Source: Cardiocondyla obscurior (taxonomy: Eukaryota; Arthropoda; Insecta; Hymenoptera; Formicidae). From it: DNA of 64,000 nucleotides. The notes under the pieces are model-generated. The model was not told the origin of the DNA. It saw only the letters and a list, made by a program, of their open reading frames with translations, and made no database searches. The position numbers were made by a program, and so were the translations under genes. Position 1 is the first letter of the stretch. Each line of letters starts with the position of its first letter. Below, one piece after another: positions 32,111 through 44,186 of this stretch. The stretch is taken from contig NC_091877.1 of the NCBI RefSeq assembly GCF_019399895.1, positions 3,782,001 to 3,846,000 of the forward strand, read 5' to 3'.

Positions 32111-33277
32111 CTAAAATTTTAAAGAGTGTTAAGCTTTGTTGCTACGCTACTTTTAAGTGGCCCAGCGCGCAACCAAGGATCGATAGATTTATTTTTCGGA
32201 AGGAATAGAGGCGATAATCGCTACTTGGGGCAGCGCGTCGAAACTCGGGGTGAAGGAGGCGAGGCGGCGATCGCTACTCGGGGCAGCGCGCCGTGGCTCG
32301 GAGTGAAGGAAGGGATTTTGAGGCGCGATCGCTATGGAGAAGCGCGCTTGAGCCCTTAAGGTTTGAATTCAAATGATGCGAGAGAGTTATACTTTGCTGG
32401 CTTTATTTCTTCTTGTACACCCTAGTTTCGTGCTTCCTAGAGCTCCTCGTCGTCGGTGATCGCTGAGACGATAATACGATTCTGAAACCGAAAATTCGCG
32501 GCTTATATACAATTAGATGTTAGGCTCCGAGGGCGAGGGGAGTAAGGATTCTCCCTTTGCCCCGCGAAATTCCTTTGTCAAGGATTTTGATTTTTAATAG
32601 TTTAAATATTCAATTTTGCAACTTTGATATTTTTCTCGTCCCTTTTATATGATCGTGATTTCGTTGGTGTAGGTTGCTCGCGGCTAATTATTTTATTTAA
32701 CCGTCAAATAAGAACCTTGTTTTTTCATATCTGGGTTTACTTCCGCATTTCGGGTATATTCAAACTTAATTTTCTTATTTGATTGTTAAATTTACGTTAT
32801 GCTTGGGTTTTTAGTTCACGCAATTGTTTCTTTAGAATATCCGGACGCACGGCTTTCCATCTCATTGATATTTTGTTTATTTAAAAAGGCGTACGGCCTT
32901 ATTTTCCCTTCTTTCATTTGTTTGTTATTAATTTTAAATATTTAATAGATGTCTTTAGGTTTTCTTTAAATCTCTTTATGTCTGGCTTTGTTGTATGGCG
33001 CCCAAATTGTCGCCGCTCTCGTTAATTGTAAAATTACAATTAGGCGATGCCTTGTGTACGTAATGTTCATGTGTACGCGAGCGTGATCGAGAGTATGAAC
33101 GTGAGCGTGAACGCCGGGTGATGTGTCGGGTGGTCGATCGGTACATTAATTGATATATTACGATGTATCGACCGCGCGACAATCACCGGTGCTGGGTAAC
33201 TAGACAGCGACAATCGTACACCGGTACAGTAAAGTGAATTTTAAGTCAAATGAAAGAAAAGAAGAGTAATCGAAAAG

Positions 33278-33308
<31 letters not shown>

Positions 33309-33479
33309 CGTGGAGACCTCCGGACGTAACAAACGGTTGAGAATTTTGCAAAATGGTACAGGACTTTTCTACTTGTCTCAATTAGTTCTATTTATCCTTC
33401 CAGTATCATTTGTTATATCTGAGACACCCTGTATTTTACGTATTAATGTAATTTTAATCGCTTTTTATTTTCTTGGCAG

Positions 33480-33535
33480 TTCAAAATAGTACAATGTCCT
33501 ATTTTTTTCTCCTGCGATCGGTCAGAAACGAATAG
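33480..33535 (+). pseudogene. Odorant receptor pseudogene 1, exon 5
   Basis: After acceptor ttcttggcag the second frame reads NSTMSYFFLLRSVRNE and stops, matching the last exon of the intact receptor (NTTVSYFFLMQSVGDKNE). One base is missing relative to the phase-0 junction. It is separated from exon 4 by the split MITE. Confidence 0.75.
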
Positions 33536-35026
33536 AGATGAAAACAACGTATGTTTAGCAAACTCATTGTTATAAATAAATTTATCGTAGTTGAAAAAGT
33601 ATTCTGTTTCAATACTTATCGTTTCACTATTAATGTTTTTAATCTATTAAAATAATAACCTAACATATTATCGCTTGATACGTATTATTAACATTAGTGT
33701 TTAAGAATTTATTTTTAATTAAAATATTCAATATCTATTGTCACATTTTCGTAAAGTAAGATCTGTAATTCAGAAAATTAAATAGTATCAGATTAAAGTG
33801 TTTTGTTGGCGTTTTTCTCAACTATTTACGGTGGATATTACGTGAGAATCGATTTGACAGCACTAAATCTTTAGACAAACGCAATAACGTCTTCGACGTT
33901 TTGTTAAGAAAATCCTAACAACTGTTCTCATTCTCATCATCCCATAAAATCCAAAGACAGTCACTATTCTCATCGTTTTTCACGTCATTTCTACAATCAC
34001 GAAAATACCACTTATAATATTTAGAACGACACAAGATATTATTTTCAAGTATTGTACCATCGTCGTTCTAAAGACTGTATTTTATTTCTGCAAAAATAAA
34101 GGAAAAAAAAAATAAAATAAAATAAAATAAAATAAAAATAAAAAAACACGAAATCAGAGAAACTAAGAATGTAAAAAATGTGAAACACGAGTATTCTTAA
34201 ATCGTAAATACGTACTTCAAGTAAGTTGTCTTGCTACATACTGTTTTAAAATGTAAAAAAAAGTACGTTCATATATCGCGCAGATATATTAAGAAGAAAA
34301 TTGTCGAGTGAGTGATTCAACGATACCCTCGTTTGTACGAACGTCTGTTTATATTCTCGAGCTACACGAAGCTTCAAGAATCGATAAAATGCCGCCCATA
34401 TACTTATGGCTATCAACAGTACACGTACGTTTCAATAAAGAATAAAACAAGTTTATTATCTCGTAAGTAAAGAGAATCGTAAATTTGTCTCGATTATAGT
34501 TAGAGAACGACAATTTTAATGTCATATTTGGCGTGACTTACAATCCACAAATTCCTGGAAGTTTTGCGATTGTCTTTAAAGTGCAATTTTTTTTATACAT
34601 ATGTCTCTAATTTATCTATAACCAGAAAAAAAAAGAAAAAAAAAAAACAAAACTTGACTTATAGACTTTTTAGCTGCATCGTAGCTTTTTCTGGAAAAAG
34701 ACTTTCGCATTATGTCTTAAATTACTTATCAATTTTTAAAAGTTTTTTTGAACTGTACGTATCATGTAAATTGATATATTATTAAATATATATTAAAAAA
34801 AATTAATTATAATCACTTTTGTCATTATTAAAGCTAAAGGAACTTAAATCTTTAAATTGTAAAATTATAATAGATATTAATAAAGAGAAATGTGCATATT
34901 CTATCCATTAAAAATACTCCGATTTTCTGCAAGTTTTGCAAGTTTTAATTATGATCGAAACTAATCTGATATCTTACGAGATTAAACGTATACACTTGAA
35001 AAATTGTTTGATATTTCTTTTATTAA
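33536..35026. other. Intergenic DNA upstream of receptor 2
   Basis: AT-rich with short A and TAAAA runs. The part from about 34320 to 34590 resembles the conserved block upstream of receptor 3. No gene seen. Confidence 0.5.
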
Positions 35027-36116
35027 ATGACTGATAAAGGGATTGTTAAACGGTTGCAAGCATATCGTATATACAAACGTTTCATTCGAATCTTGCTCAC
35101 AATATGTGGCTTTTCGTACAGCTCCACAAAATCTAAGTCCACGAATTATTCTGTTTATGTGCTTTTAATGATGATTCTGTACGCGATACTGAATGTGCAT
35201 ATGTGTTATTTTCATAGATATAATCTACCAATTATGATGAAATGCATTGGCATAACAATATCCACTTTTGGTGCCACTCTCAAGGTATAAAACCAGAAGA
35301 AACTATCATTACATTTTGCGCCCGCGTGTGTAAAAATTCAAATTAATATCGAATTAATTTTTTAATCAATTTTACTTTTTTTCGTTATTAAATATATACA
35401 GGGTGTCCCAAACATACGTAAACAAACTTTTAGGGTTGATAGAACGTCTAAAAAGAAAACGAAAAGTCTTATACCGTTTTCTGAAATTCTTACTCGTTTT
35501 CAATAAAAAAATTAATTTATATACGCGCGAGAGCGACAAGAAAGCGTGGACTAAGTGAGCACGCGATAGACAGCAGCGAGTATCGCTTAAAGAGAATAGG
35601 CGAAACTAGCGCGTAGCGAGCGAGACAAGGAGACAACGCGCGAGCAAGGCGATGCGACGACACACGAGCGAAATGAAGCGACAACGCGCGTTGTCGCCTC
35701 GTCTCGCTCGTAGCGCGCTGACTCCGCCCATCGCTTTTAAGATATACTCGCCGGTGTCTATCGCGCGCTCACTCAGCCCACGCTTTCTTGTCGCTCTCGC
35801 ATGTATATAAATTAATTTTTTTATTGAAAACGAGTAAGAATTTCAAAAAACGGTATAGGACTTTTCGTTTTCTTTTTAGACTTTCTATCTACCCTAAAAG
35901 TTTGTTTACGTATGTTTGGGACACTTTGTATATAAAAGTTCTTTTTTATTTTAAATTGGATTATTTCAAATCTTATAACGTTATCACTTCACAACTTATA
36001 ATCCTCCAAAAATAAATTAATTAAAAATATTTTTCAAATCTTTTCTTTTATAGTTTGTGAATACTACCGTCTCTTATTTCTTCCTACTGCAATCCGTCGG
36101 TGATAAAAGCGAATAA
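35027..36116 (+). pseudogene. Odorant receptor pseudogene 2, first and last exons only
   Basis: Exon 1 (35027-35284, donor gtataa) encodes an intact N-terminal region and first membrane segment (RLQAYRIYKRFIRILLTICG). The last exon (36054-36116, acceptor ttttatag) encodes FVNTTVSYFFLLQSVGDKSE. The three middle exons are absent. What lies between is a MITE (35399-35928) and short AT-rich DNA, so an internal deletion removed about 370 residues' worth of coding sequence. The last exon is almost identical to that of the intact receptor, which fits recent tandem duplication. Confidence 0.85.
35399..35928. mobile_element. Palindromic MITE in receptor pseudogene 2
   Basis: 530 bases, cagggtgtcccaaac...gtttgggacactttg, flanked by TA. 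A long self-complementary GC-rich core (gacaacgcgcgttgtcgcc) stands out from AT-rich ends. Confidence 0.88.
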
Positions 36117-37123
36117 AAATGAATGATTCATGTTCTACAAATTTTGGTAAACTAGCAAAATTATTTCTTTTCAAAAAATTATGTAAGAGAATGTATTCCG
36201 TACATTATTAACACATTTATTAATTGATCCTTAAATCACGAAATAATAATATAGATATCACATCTGCACTTATCATTTCAGAATAGCGTTTCACCTCTTT
36301 CTTTTTCTTTTTTTCAAATTTACACTTATCACAGTTTTATTATTTTTCCAAATAGTAATTTTTAAATAAATTATGGATAATATCAATATTCTATTTAAAC
36401 GTTTAAAAAGACTGTCAAAGTATATACCGACTTGAAAGGTGGAAGGAAACTGCTCCAATATTTCGTGGAGATATCAGGACATACACGAAAATTATTGATT
36501 GTGGGCGACTGAACGAAACCCTTTTTTCGTTAACATCTGCTTACACTCTCAGGCTCGCCACTTAAATTCCACGAATCTACAACATTATGTCCATACGTTT
36601 ACAACTATCGACGTATAATATTTCGACCGGAAATATAGAAGGTTTTCATATAAAGAGAGAATTGTAAATCTATCTGCCTCAATAAAAAAATATATCGCTA
36701 ATTGTAATGCTACATCTAATATGACTTATAGTCTCTAATTCTCAGTAAAAATTATCATTCTTTTTGCAGTGTAATTTTTCTTATGTGCCTTCAATTTATC
36801 GACAACAATTTAAATTATAGTCCTATTCCAAAGTATTGCAAATAACGTGCTAAATTAGTTATTAACTTCCCAAAGTTTCGGCAAGCGATACATTTTATTC
36901 AAATAATAGGTAATAAAAAAATATCACTATAAAGTGACATTTATATATGCTTTAGTCTATAACCGCGAAACTGATTTTCGAGACAGAAAATAAATATCTT
37001 CCTCCGCCGCGCAGTCGAATGTGACACCACCGTGTCAAACGCATCGAAAACATTCATAGACACTTCAGAGTGCCAATTCTTAAAAAAGAACACCTTTGAA
37101 ATTACTACATACATCGTATCAAA
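36117..37123. other. Intergenic region before receptor 3
   Basis: Apart from the conserved block, AT-rich DNA without recognisable genes. Confidence 0.5.
36440..36735 (+). repeat. Conserved block upstream of receptor 3
   Basis: Matches 42228-42497 over about 280 bases (shared: atctatctgcctcaataaaa; tgctacatctaatatgactt). It marks tandem receptor duplication and may hold promoter signals. It also preserves the empty target of the SAMD3 element (gacttatagtctct at about 36723). Confidence 0.8.
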
Positions 37124-40100
37124 ATGAAAACGGATCAAACGTATCGTAAGTATCAACGTTTTATTCAAACTTTACTGGCATTGTCTGGCTGTTCGTACAT
37201 GCCGACAAGATTCGGCAAAATCGCGTACTACTGGTCAGTATTCTCGCTCTTGGTGGCAATTATGTACACGATGCTAAGCTTACATGCGAGCTATATCCAC
37301 AGACACAATTTGGCAATTATGATGAAATACATTGGCGTAGCAACGTCTGCGCTTGGCACCCTTCTTAAGGTATAAACAAGAGTACTTGTACTTTAACAAA
37401 ATTAAATTTAAAAGTGTCTCAAAATTTTATTAAACCCGAGGGGTAAACCGCTGAGGCATTGTGGTGTACAAAATCGAGGCATTAGTAAGAATTTCTTGGG
37501 CATTGGCGAGCATTAGTAGGAATTGATGGGCATTACTAGGCATTGGTGAGAATTGTTTAAGCATTGCTTGGGCATTAGTGGGCATTGGTGGGCATTATTA
37601 AACTTTACTAGAGTAACAATACGCATTATAATTAGCATTATTAAAGTACGTTACGTTACAATTTTTTTTGTAAATAATATTTCATATTAAATATATTTAA
37701 AGCACGTAATAAAGTGTAAAAATTAAGTAAATTGTACAGATCGCGCTTTGACGTTATCGACGGAGACCAATCGGTAAAAGTTACTATTGTCTTTTGTTGC
37801 TGTGATTTGTTTTATAACTATCACCGAGACTGTCACAGTCTAATGTCTTTCGTTGCTATGATTTGTTTTATAACTGTTACCGAGACTGTCACAGTCTAAC
37901 TTTGGGTGTCCTCTGAGGTGTTTTCTAAATATAATAGTATAAAAAAAAAAAAATAAAAAAAAAAAATAAATAAATAAAAAAAAAATAACTAAATAAAAAT
38001 AAAAAAATAAAAAAAATTAAAATATTACGCTGTTTTTTATGACGATGAATATTATATTGGCAGGGTTGTTGATCAGTGTAATAACCAGGTAAAAATAAGT
38101 TTTTGAAATCGGAACTTAATTCGTTTGTTTGGCCACGCGATGAAGATATAACGTTTATTGACGCAAAATATATTTTCTATGGTCCAATTGAATTAGTTGG
38201 AACTGGACCTTTTGTATTAAAACATTATGATGCAGAAACCATACATAAAAAATATAAAATAACAAAACGTAGTAACCTTTAAAAATTTTTATTATTAAAG
38301 TTCTTAAGTTTTTTTTTTAATAATATAATATGATGTTATGCAATTTAATTTTATATACATATGTATAGTATATATTATACAGGGTGTCCTAGACCAACGT
38401 CCCTTTTTTTAAATGGTAGATAGAATTCGTTGAAATGAGACAAAAAGTCCTTTATTATTTTTCAAATTTTGCAACCGTTATCGAGATATCAATTAAAATG
38501 TAAACGCGTGCGAGCGACAAGGAAGCGCAGACTTAGCGAGCGCGCGATAAACGGCGGCGAGTATCGCTTAAAGAGAATGGGCGGAACTAACGCGTAGCGA
38601 GCGAGACAAGGAGACAACGCGCGAGCGAGGCGATGCGAAGACACGCTAGCGAAATGAAGCGACAACGCGCGTTGTCTCTTTGTTTCGCTCGCTATGCGCT
38701 AGTTCCGCCCATTCTCTTTAAGCGATACTCGCCGCCGTTTATCGCGCGCTTGCTTAGTATGCGCTTCCTTGTCGCTCGCACACGTATACATTTTAATTGA
38801 TATCTCGTTAACGGTTGCGAATTTTGAAAAATAATATAAGACTTTTCGTCTTATTTCGACGAGTTCTATCTACCATTAAAAAAAGTGACGTTGGTCTGGG
38901 ACACCCTGCATATAGATATATTTGTTATATTAAAAATGTTAATAAATGTTTTATAAATAAATCCAAATATACGTTTTTTTAATTATCGAATAAAATATAC
39001 TTAAAATTATAATACAAAGCAACTAATATCTAAATTTTTTTCTAATATCATATTTGATAGATTTTTTGTTTTATTTTGAAGAAAAACAACGTAAACATTA
39101 TTTATTAATTTAAATATTACTTAAGCATTATTAAGCTATTAGTGGGCATTGCTCGAGTATTGGTGGGTATTGGTGAGCATTGGTGAGTATTGCTTGGGAA
39201 TTGCGGGGTATTGCTTGGGCATTAGGGGGCATTAGTATGCATTGGTGGGTATTACTGGGCATTACTGGCTATTTTTGAGTATTACTGGCTATTTTTGGGC
39301 ATTAGTAGGCATTGCTGTACAGATTTTGATCAGCGGTTTACCCCTCGATTAAACCCATCCAACACGTTGATACTATTATACGTTTGCTTTCATTAAGGTG
39401 GCAAAGTTTATGACCAATCGTGACTCTATGACACTTTATCACCGAACAATAAACGATCTTTTCGAGAGCGAATATATGGGGAACGAAAAAATCCAGGCGA
39501 TAATGTTTTCGTCTCTACCTCCAATAACCATTATAGCATACATATATTCAATGTTTATATTAGCGTTAATGGTGACGTACGTTATGCCAGCGTATTCAGC
39601 TATATTTCGCGGTCTTTATCACTGGCATTTAACAACGGATTACATCCTACCAGTCACCAAAGGATACGGATACTTTTGGACGGTTCCCGATAGCTTTTGG
39701 TATCATTTTCACCTACTTTATGAAACAGTGGAATTATTACTTTCATGCCTAGTTGCTTGCGGTGTAGACACCGCTTTTGGCTTCTACGCCTATCAGTTCG
39801 CAGCGATATTGGACGCTATGTATTTTAGATTAACCAATCCCCTACCAACTGAGAATTTTTCAGATACATTAAGAACCTCCGTGGCAAAGCATCAAAAGCT
39901 ACTATTATGCCGTGATATCCTGGAGCACATGTATGCCCCTATTGTCTTGTGGCATATAGTCAGCAATGCTATACTTCTATGTGCACTGATTTACGAAGTG
40001 TCGTCAGTATGTGAAATTATTCACGCAAATGTCGTTATATATTTAATTTACTGCATTATGCATAGTCGCAATTGGTTGTAAAATAATAAATTCTATACTC

Positions 40101-40934
40101 TATGCACGTTCCAACTTTAATTTAAAGTTTAATTATTTTTTACGAATATCGTACGCAAATTATATTTAAGTGACTAAAAAATTTCACGCCGTCTAATTAT
40201 AATAAAAAAATTACTGTATAATTTTTGCGCAATTTTCTAAAAGTAAAGCTTGCACTACCGATACTTTTTTATGTGTGTATTATATGAATAACGATATTAC
40301 CGTTCGCAAATATAATAAAATATAATATTAACTGTTAAAATTTAGCAACCACTTTCGGAATTCAAGATTGTATACCTCTGTGTATCTGCATCCTACGCTA
40401 TGATAAAGTTCCTTCAAACTTTTAGTTACGCGTGGCATGGAACTATTCTCACAGATGCGGTGCGTTTAAATAATTTACAAAAACGATTAATGTAAATAAA
40501 AATTATTGGCATTATTTTTTTACAAGGTGTATATTTGTTTAGGGCGAAAAGTTACGTAAAGGGTTATATTTTGGTGAATGGCATAAATCTCGTCTCGATC
40601 GACACGTAAGAACAAACGTTATTCTGATGATGATGCAAAAGCCAATGACTATACATGCATACTTTGCTTCCGTGGATATGATCTTGTTCACTAATGTAAG
40701 TACTTCTACGTATATAAGTTTTTTTTTTAAATATTTTAAACTAAATTATTTTAAATCTTATAATATCATTATCTCACAACTTGTACTTAATTCCTCTAAA
40801 AATAAATTTCAAAAGCGTGTGCAAATCAAATGTAAAATTAATTAATAATATTTCTGTCTTTTCTTTTATAGTTTGTGAATACTACTGTTTCTTATTTTTT
40901 CCTAATGCAATCTGTCGGTGATAAGAACGAATAA
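37124..40934 (+). CDS. Odorant receptor 3, intact five-exon gene
   Basis: Exons 37124-37369, 39398-40006, 40346-40459, 40543-40695 and 40872-40934 (TAA). All introns are gt-ag and phase 0. The product is 394 residues, normal for an insect odorant receptor (7tm_6): seven membrane segments, inverted topology, ligand-gated cation channel subunit with Orco in antennal neurons. Landmarks: N-terminal YRKYQRFIQTLLALSGC, middle KGYGYFWTVPDSFWYH, then VAKHQKLLLCRDILEHMYAP, and the conserved end MMMQKPMTI...NTTVSYFFLMQSVGDKNE. Intron 1 is 2 kb because of a nested transposon. No lesion was seen, so it may be functional; the ligand is unknown. Confidence 0.92.
38026..38282 (+). pseudogene. Decayed transposon-protein remnant
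   Basis: Two overlapping frames read YAVFYDDEYYIGRVVDQCNN and then FLKSELNSFVWPRDEDITFI...YDAETIHKKYKI, ending TAA at 38280-38282. A frame change near 38095 separates them. It looks like the C-terminal part of a protein common near insect transposons, but I cannot name the family. Confidence 0.4.
38380..38908. mobile_element. Palindromic MITE nested in the intron transposon
   Basis: 529 bases, cagggtgtcctagac...gtctgggacaccctg, with the same gacaacgcgcgttgtc core as the 35399 copy. Left flank TA; right flank has CATA. Confidence 0.85.
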
Positions 40935-42227
40935 AAATAAATGATGATTTACGTTCTTCAAATTTTAATGAACGCGTAAAATTATTATTTTTTAAAAGAT
41001 TGTTACGTAAAAAAATGTATTCTGTACAATATTAACATTTTTATTAATTTGTCTTAAAACTACAAAATAATAATATATATCTGCACTTATTATTTCAGAA
41101 TAACGTTTTGTTCATTACATTAATTAAATATATTAAATTCTTTAGAATAAATACAGTTCCTTCCTTCCTTCCTTCTGTAGCAGTGTTCTGGATTATCCTG
41201 AAGCGTTGTAGAACTTCAAATCACTTGAAACTATTACACTACCTTTTTTTATAATTAGTATCTAATCACTAACACTCACTGGACAGACGAACGACCGAAT
41301 GAATAACGGTAGATTATCGCAGCGATTATTAACGATTAAAATTAAGAAACGCGACGAACGATCATTGTATAAATTTGCACAATCTTTAATCTTTCTCAAG
41401 TTGCTCAAAAATCTCCTGCTCGAAACGAGATGAGAGTCTCGGCCGCGACGAAGAAGACGGGCGAGGTGCAGATCTAACGCTCTGGTGATGGCGGTCGCCG
41501 CGACTCACTGAACTTCGCTGAAGACGGAGGCGAGTGAAACGAGTTGGTAATGCCGAACGCGCAGCGCGATTCAGATCGGACGCTCCGCGCACTCCGCTCG
41601 TGACCTAACCTTTGCTTCTAGAGGCACTTTTTCGAAGCACAAACTGATGAATAGAATAACAAAAGAATAGAAAAAACGATCGTTTGTTCACGAGTCGACG
41701 ACGTCGACATTTATTTGTAGGCAACGCTTCCTGTCTCTGGTCAAAAATACGCATAGTTGTGGACCGATCAGCAACACGTCCTCCAGCCCGGAACCCCAAA
41801 ACTAGACTGAAGTGACTGCTATTAGAAATCTCGGTCCTTCGAGAGAGAAAGAAAACCGCGAAAAAAGTAAGACAGCCAATAGACTCGATCGCTGATTGGT
41901 CTGGTTCGATCGCTAAACGCTGCTTGCCTTACGAGGATAAAAAAATTGAATCCGCGTAGACTAAATTCTCAGAAAAAATCCGCGGTGTATGCCGAACGTG
42001 AACAACTCAAAAACAATTGTCGCCGAACACAATATTCGACTACCAAATAAACGTCAATCCCTTAAGTGGCCATCTCAAAAGCCACAAATTTAAATTATGA
42101 TCTTTCGAAAGTAATAGATTACCGAAGACTGTCTAAATAAACTTTTCTAACAGAGACGTAAATTTCTCACTCCTCTTTCTTTTTGTTGCACGACATCACG
42201 CCACTTGGCGAGTATTAAATTTCATTT
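40935..42227. other. Downstream of receptor 3; GC-richer unknown segment
   Basis: About 41290-42060 is more GC-rich than its surroundings. On the minus strand it has a poly(A)-like signal near 41712, so it might be an old LTR fragment. No paired ends or coding motif were found. The rest is AT-rich. Confidence 0.35.
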
Positions 42228-42497
42228 TTTTGAGCATATTGGAATATACACAAAAATTATTGATCGTGGGTGACTGAACGAGGAACCTGATTTTCGCTAA
42301 CATCTGCTTACTCTCTCAGGCTTGTTACTAAAATACCACAAATTTACCACATTTTGTCCACACGATTTTAACTATCAACGCATGATATCCCGGCCGAAAA
42401 TATAGAAGGCTTTCATATACAAAAAGAATTACAAATCTATCTGCCTCAATAAAAAAAACATATGCTACAATCCTAATGCTACATCTAATATGACTTA
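42228..42497 (+). repeat. Receptor-upstream block of a missing next receptor
   Basis: Copy of 36440-36735. It is cut by the SAMD3 element 3 bases after its last match; the receptor it served is not in this window. Confidence 0.78.
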
Positions 42498-42499
42498 TA

Positions 42500-43413
42500 C
42501 ACAGAGAAAACGATTTTTTTAAACATCTCTTAAAAATTTATTTGGATTTATTTGTTGTATTCAAACAACATAATATCGTACGAAACAATAGTTTTATTGG
42601 TTAAAAGAACTATTGTTTTGTTGAATTAAGTAGCATTATTTAAACGAAAAAATAATATTATTTAAAGTATTTTGTTTAAATAAAAAAATACTTTGGTTGT
42701 TAAAATAAAATTTTATTCAGTGAAACAAATATTTATTTAAATAAAAAACAAAAATAATTTTTTTTATTTAAATAATAAAGTTGTTTCTTCCAAATAAATT
42801 TTTATTTGATACAAATAATTTGTATCAGAAATGTGTGCTACGCGGTAGTGTTGCGTAGCGCGGAAGGATACATCTCCTTGGTTTTCTAAGAGTAGAGAGA
42901 ACAAAAACAATTCGGCATTAAAACGTGATTGAACGTGCAGTAATAACGTGCGCGCAGCAGTGTGACTACACAGAAAGAATATACGCAAAGGAAAATAAAA
43001 CGGTAAGCCTATAACGCGTTCTTTTTTCATATTACTGTAAAAAGTTGCACAATACAATAATACAATACATACTATGCAATACGGACCACCTCGACGACAC
43101 GTGGCCGATACCGGACCGGCAAATTATTAACAAAACGTGTAGGTCGGTGCTTGTTAATATAAACAGTTATTTAAAATGCAAATTTTAATATTTCGTCGGT
43201 CCGGTGTTGGTTCGTGTTGTCGAGACGGAATAATCTGTATTGCATAGTGTGCATTAATCTGTAATTGCAAAATATTAGATTAGGGAAAAAGTAATCGATT
43301 ATTTTTGAAAAAAATAATGGATTACTTTTTCTCCAACCTAATATTAATTTATTATGTAGTGTATTATTAATATATTAATTAGTGTGTGTGCTGTTTAGGT
43401 TAATAGTAAGAAA
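42500..43413. other. 5' region of the SAMD3 element with two fold-back stretches
   Basis: Contains an imperfect palindrome (about 43071-43250, arms atgcaatacgg and ctgtattgcat) and a tight hairpin (about 43268-43350, stem gaaaaagtaatcgattattt). No ORF is convincing; this should be the promoter side of the SAMD3-like gene. Confidence 0.55.
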
Positions 43414-43425
43414 ATGAATTCCGAT

Positions 43426-44186
43426 TGTTCTAAGATTAAAGCTGGGTTTCGTAGATAACATAAGTTTTTAGTTTTATTTTTTCAGAAAGAAAACGTATTT
43501 ATTACAAATTAAATTAAACAAAAGGAACTTTTCTTAAGGCTAGAGAATCTGAATTTTCTCCTCAATACTTAGGTTATAAGTATAACAAGATTTAAAAACA
43601 TAAGAATTAAAGAAAGTGGATATCTCCGCTATAACAAGATATTAGATATAAGAATTAAAAGAAAATGTACATATGTCAGTCCCATCTAATTAAAATGGTA
43701 AACAAATGGCATATCATGGAACACAAACTCGTACAAACTTGGCAACTTACTTCAGAGACCAGAATGATTGGAAACAAAGCAGGCCTTAATAAGCAACAAA
43801 AGCCCAAATTCTGTCTCCCGGAGAGAATTCAAATAGAAATCTCAGATGGCAATATATCAAGCACTCAATAGCAAATATTAATAATATGGCAAAGACACGG
43901 TTTTACACCGAACAATAAAGTATCGACAAATCCTTTAGTTTTCGCAATTTGGCATGCGGAAAAAACCTTCTAGAAAACGTATATGGCACGCGCTCTTACA
44001 CAAGTGGAACCCACTAAAAACATTTATTTTCCGGGCACGTGTCGTAACGTAACAGAAACAAAAGCAGCCGTTACTAGGGGGGCGGAATCCACCAATCCAA
44101 TGCCTTCTCGATGGTTCGCCAATGCCGACGCAGCCCCGCAGCTTCTAGTGCCGCGCGCGTATTTTGAATTATCGAAAGTCTCAACA
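43426..44186 (-). repeat. BEL 3' LTR
   Basis: Direct copy of 49838-50598. In minus orientation it begins TGTTGAGAC and supplies the pol stop codon. Confidence 0.96.

Larger units (their letters stand above)
31292..33331 (-). mobile_element. 2.0-kb solo LTR with internal coding exons, 4-bp target duplication
   Basis: In minus orientation it begins TGTTACGTCCGGAGG and ends CGGAAGTAACA. Flanked by AACG (31288-31291 and 33332-33335). Has a TATA box (gtatataagcc, near 32505, minus) and two open exons downstream. It has the same length class, ends and layout as the LTRs at 18598 and 58258, but its proteins are not obviously related. Confidence 0.85.
31005..33431. mobile_element. Palindromic MITE split by a solo LTR
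   Basis: Ends cagggtatcccaga and tctgagacaccctg, flanked by TA. The left part is a long palindrome with a gcgacaagtaagcta/tagcttccttgtcgc stem. A 2040-base LTR sits in it at 31292-33331. Confidence 0.82.
37437..39347. mobile_element. DNA transposon with 8-bp duplication in receptor 3 intron 1
   Basis: Ends CGAGGGGTAAACCGCTGA and its reverse complement, flanked by ATTAAACC (37429-37436 and 39348-39355). Both flanks inside hold many loose direct repeats of gggcattggt type. A decayed coding remnant lies at 38026-38282 and a MITE at 38380-38908. The 8-bp duplication fits hAT or P superfamilies; no transposase motif decides it. Confidence 0.82.
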
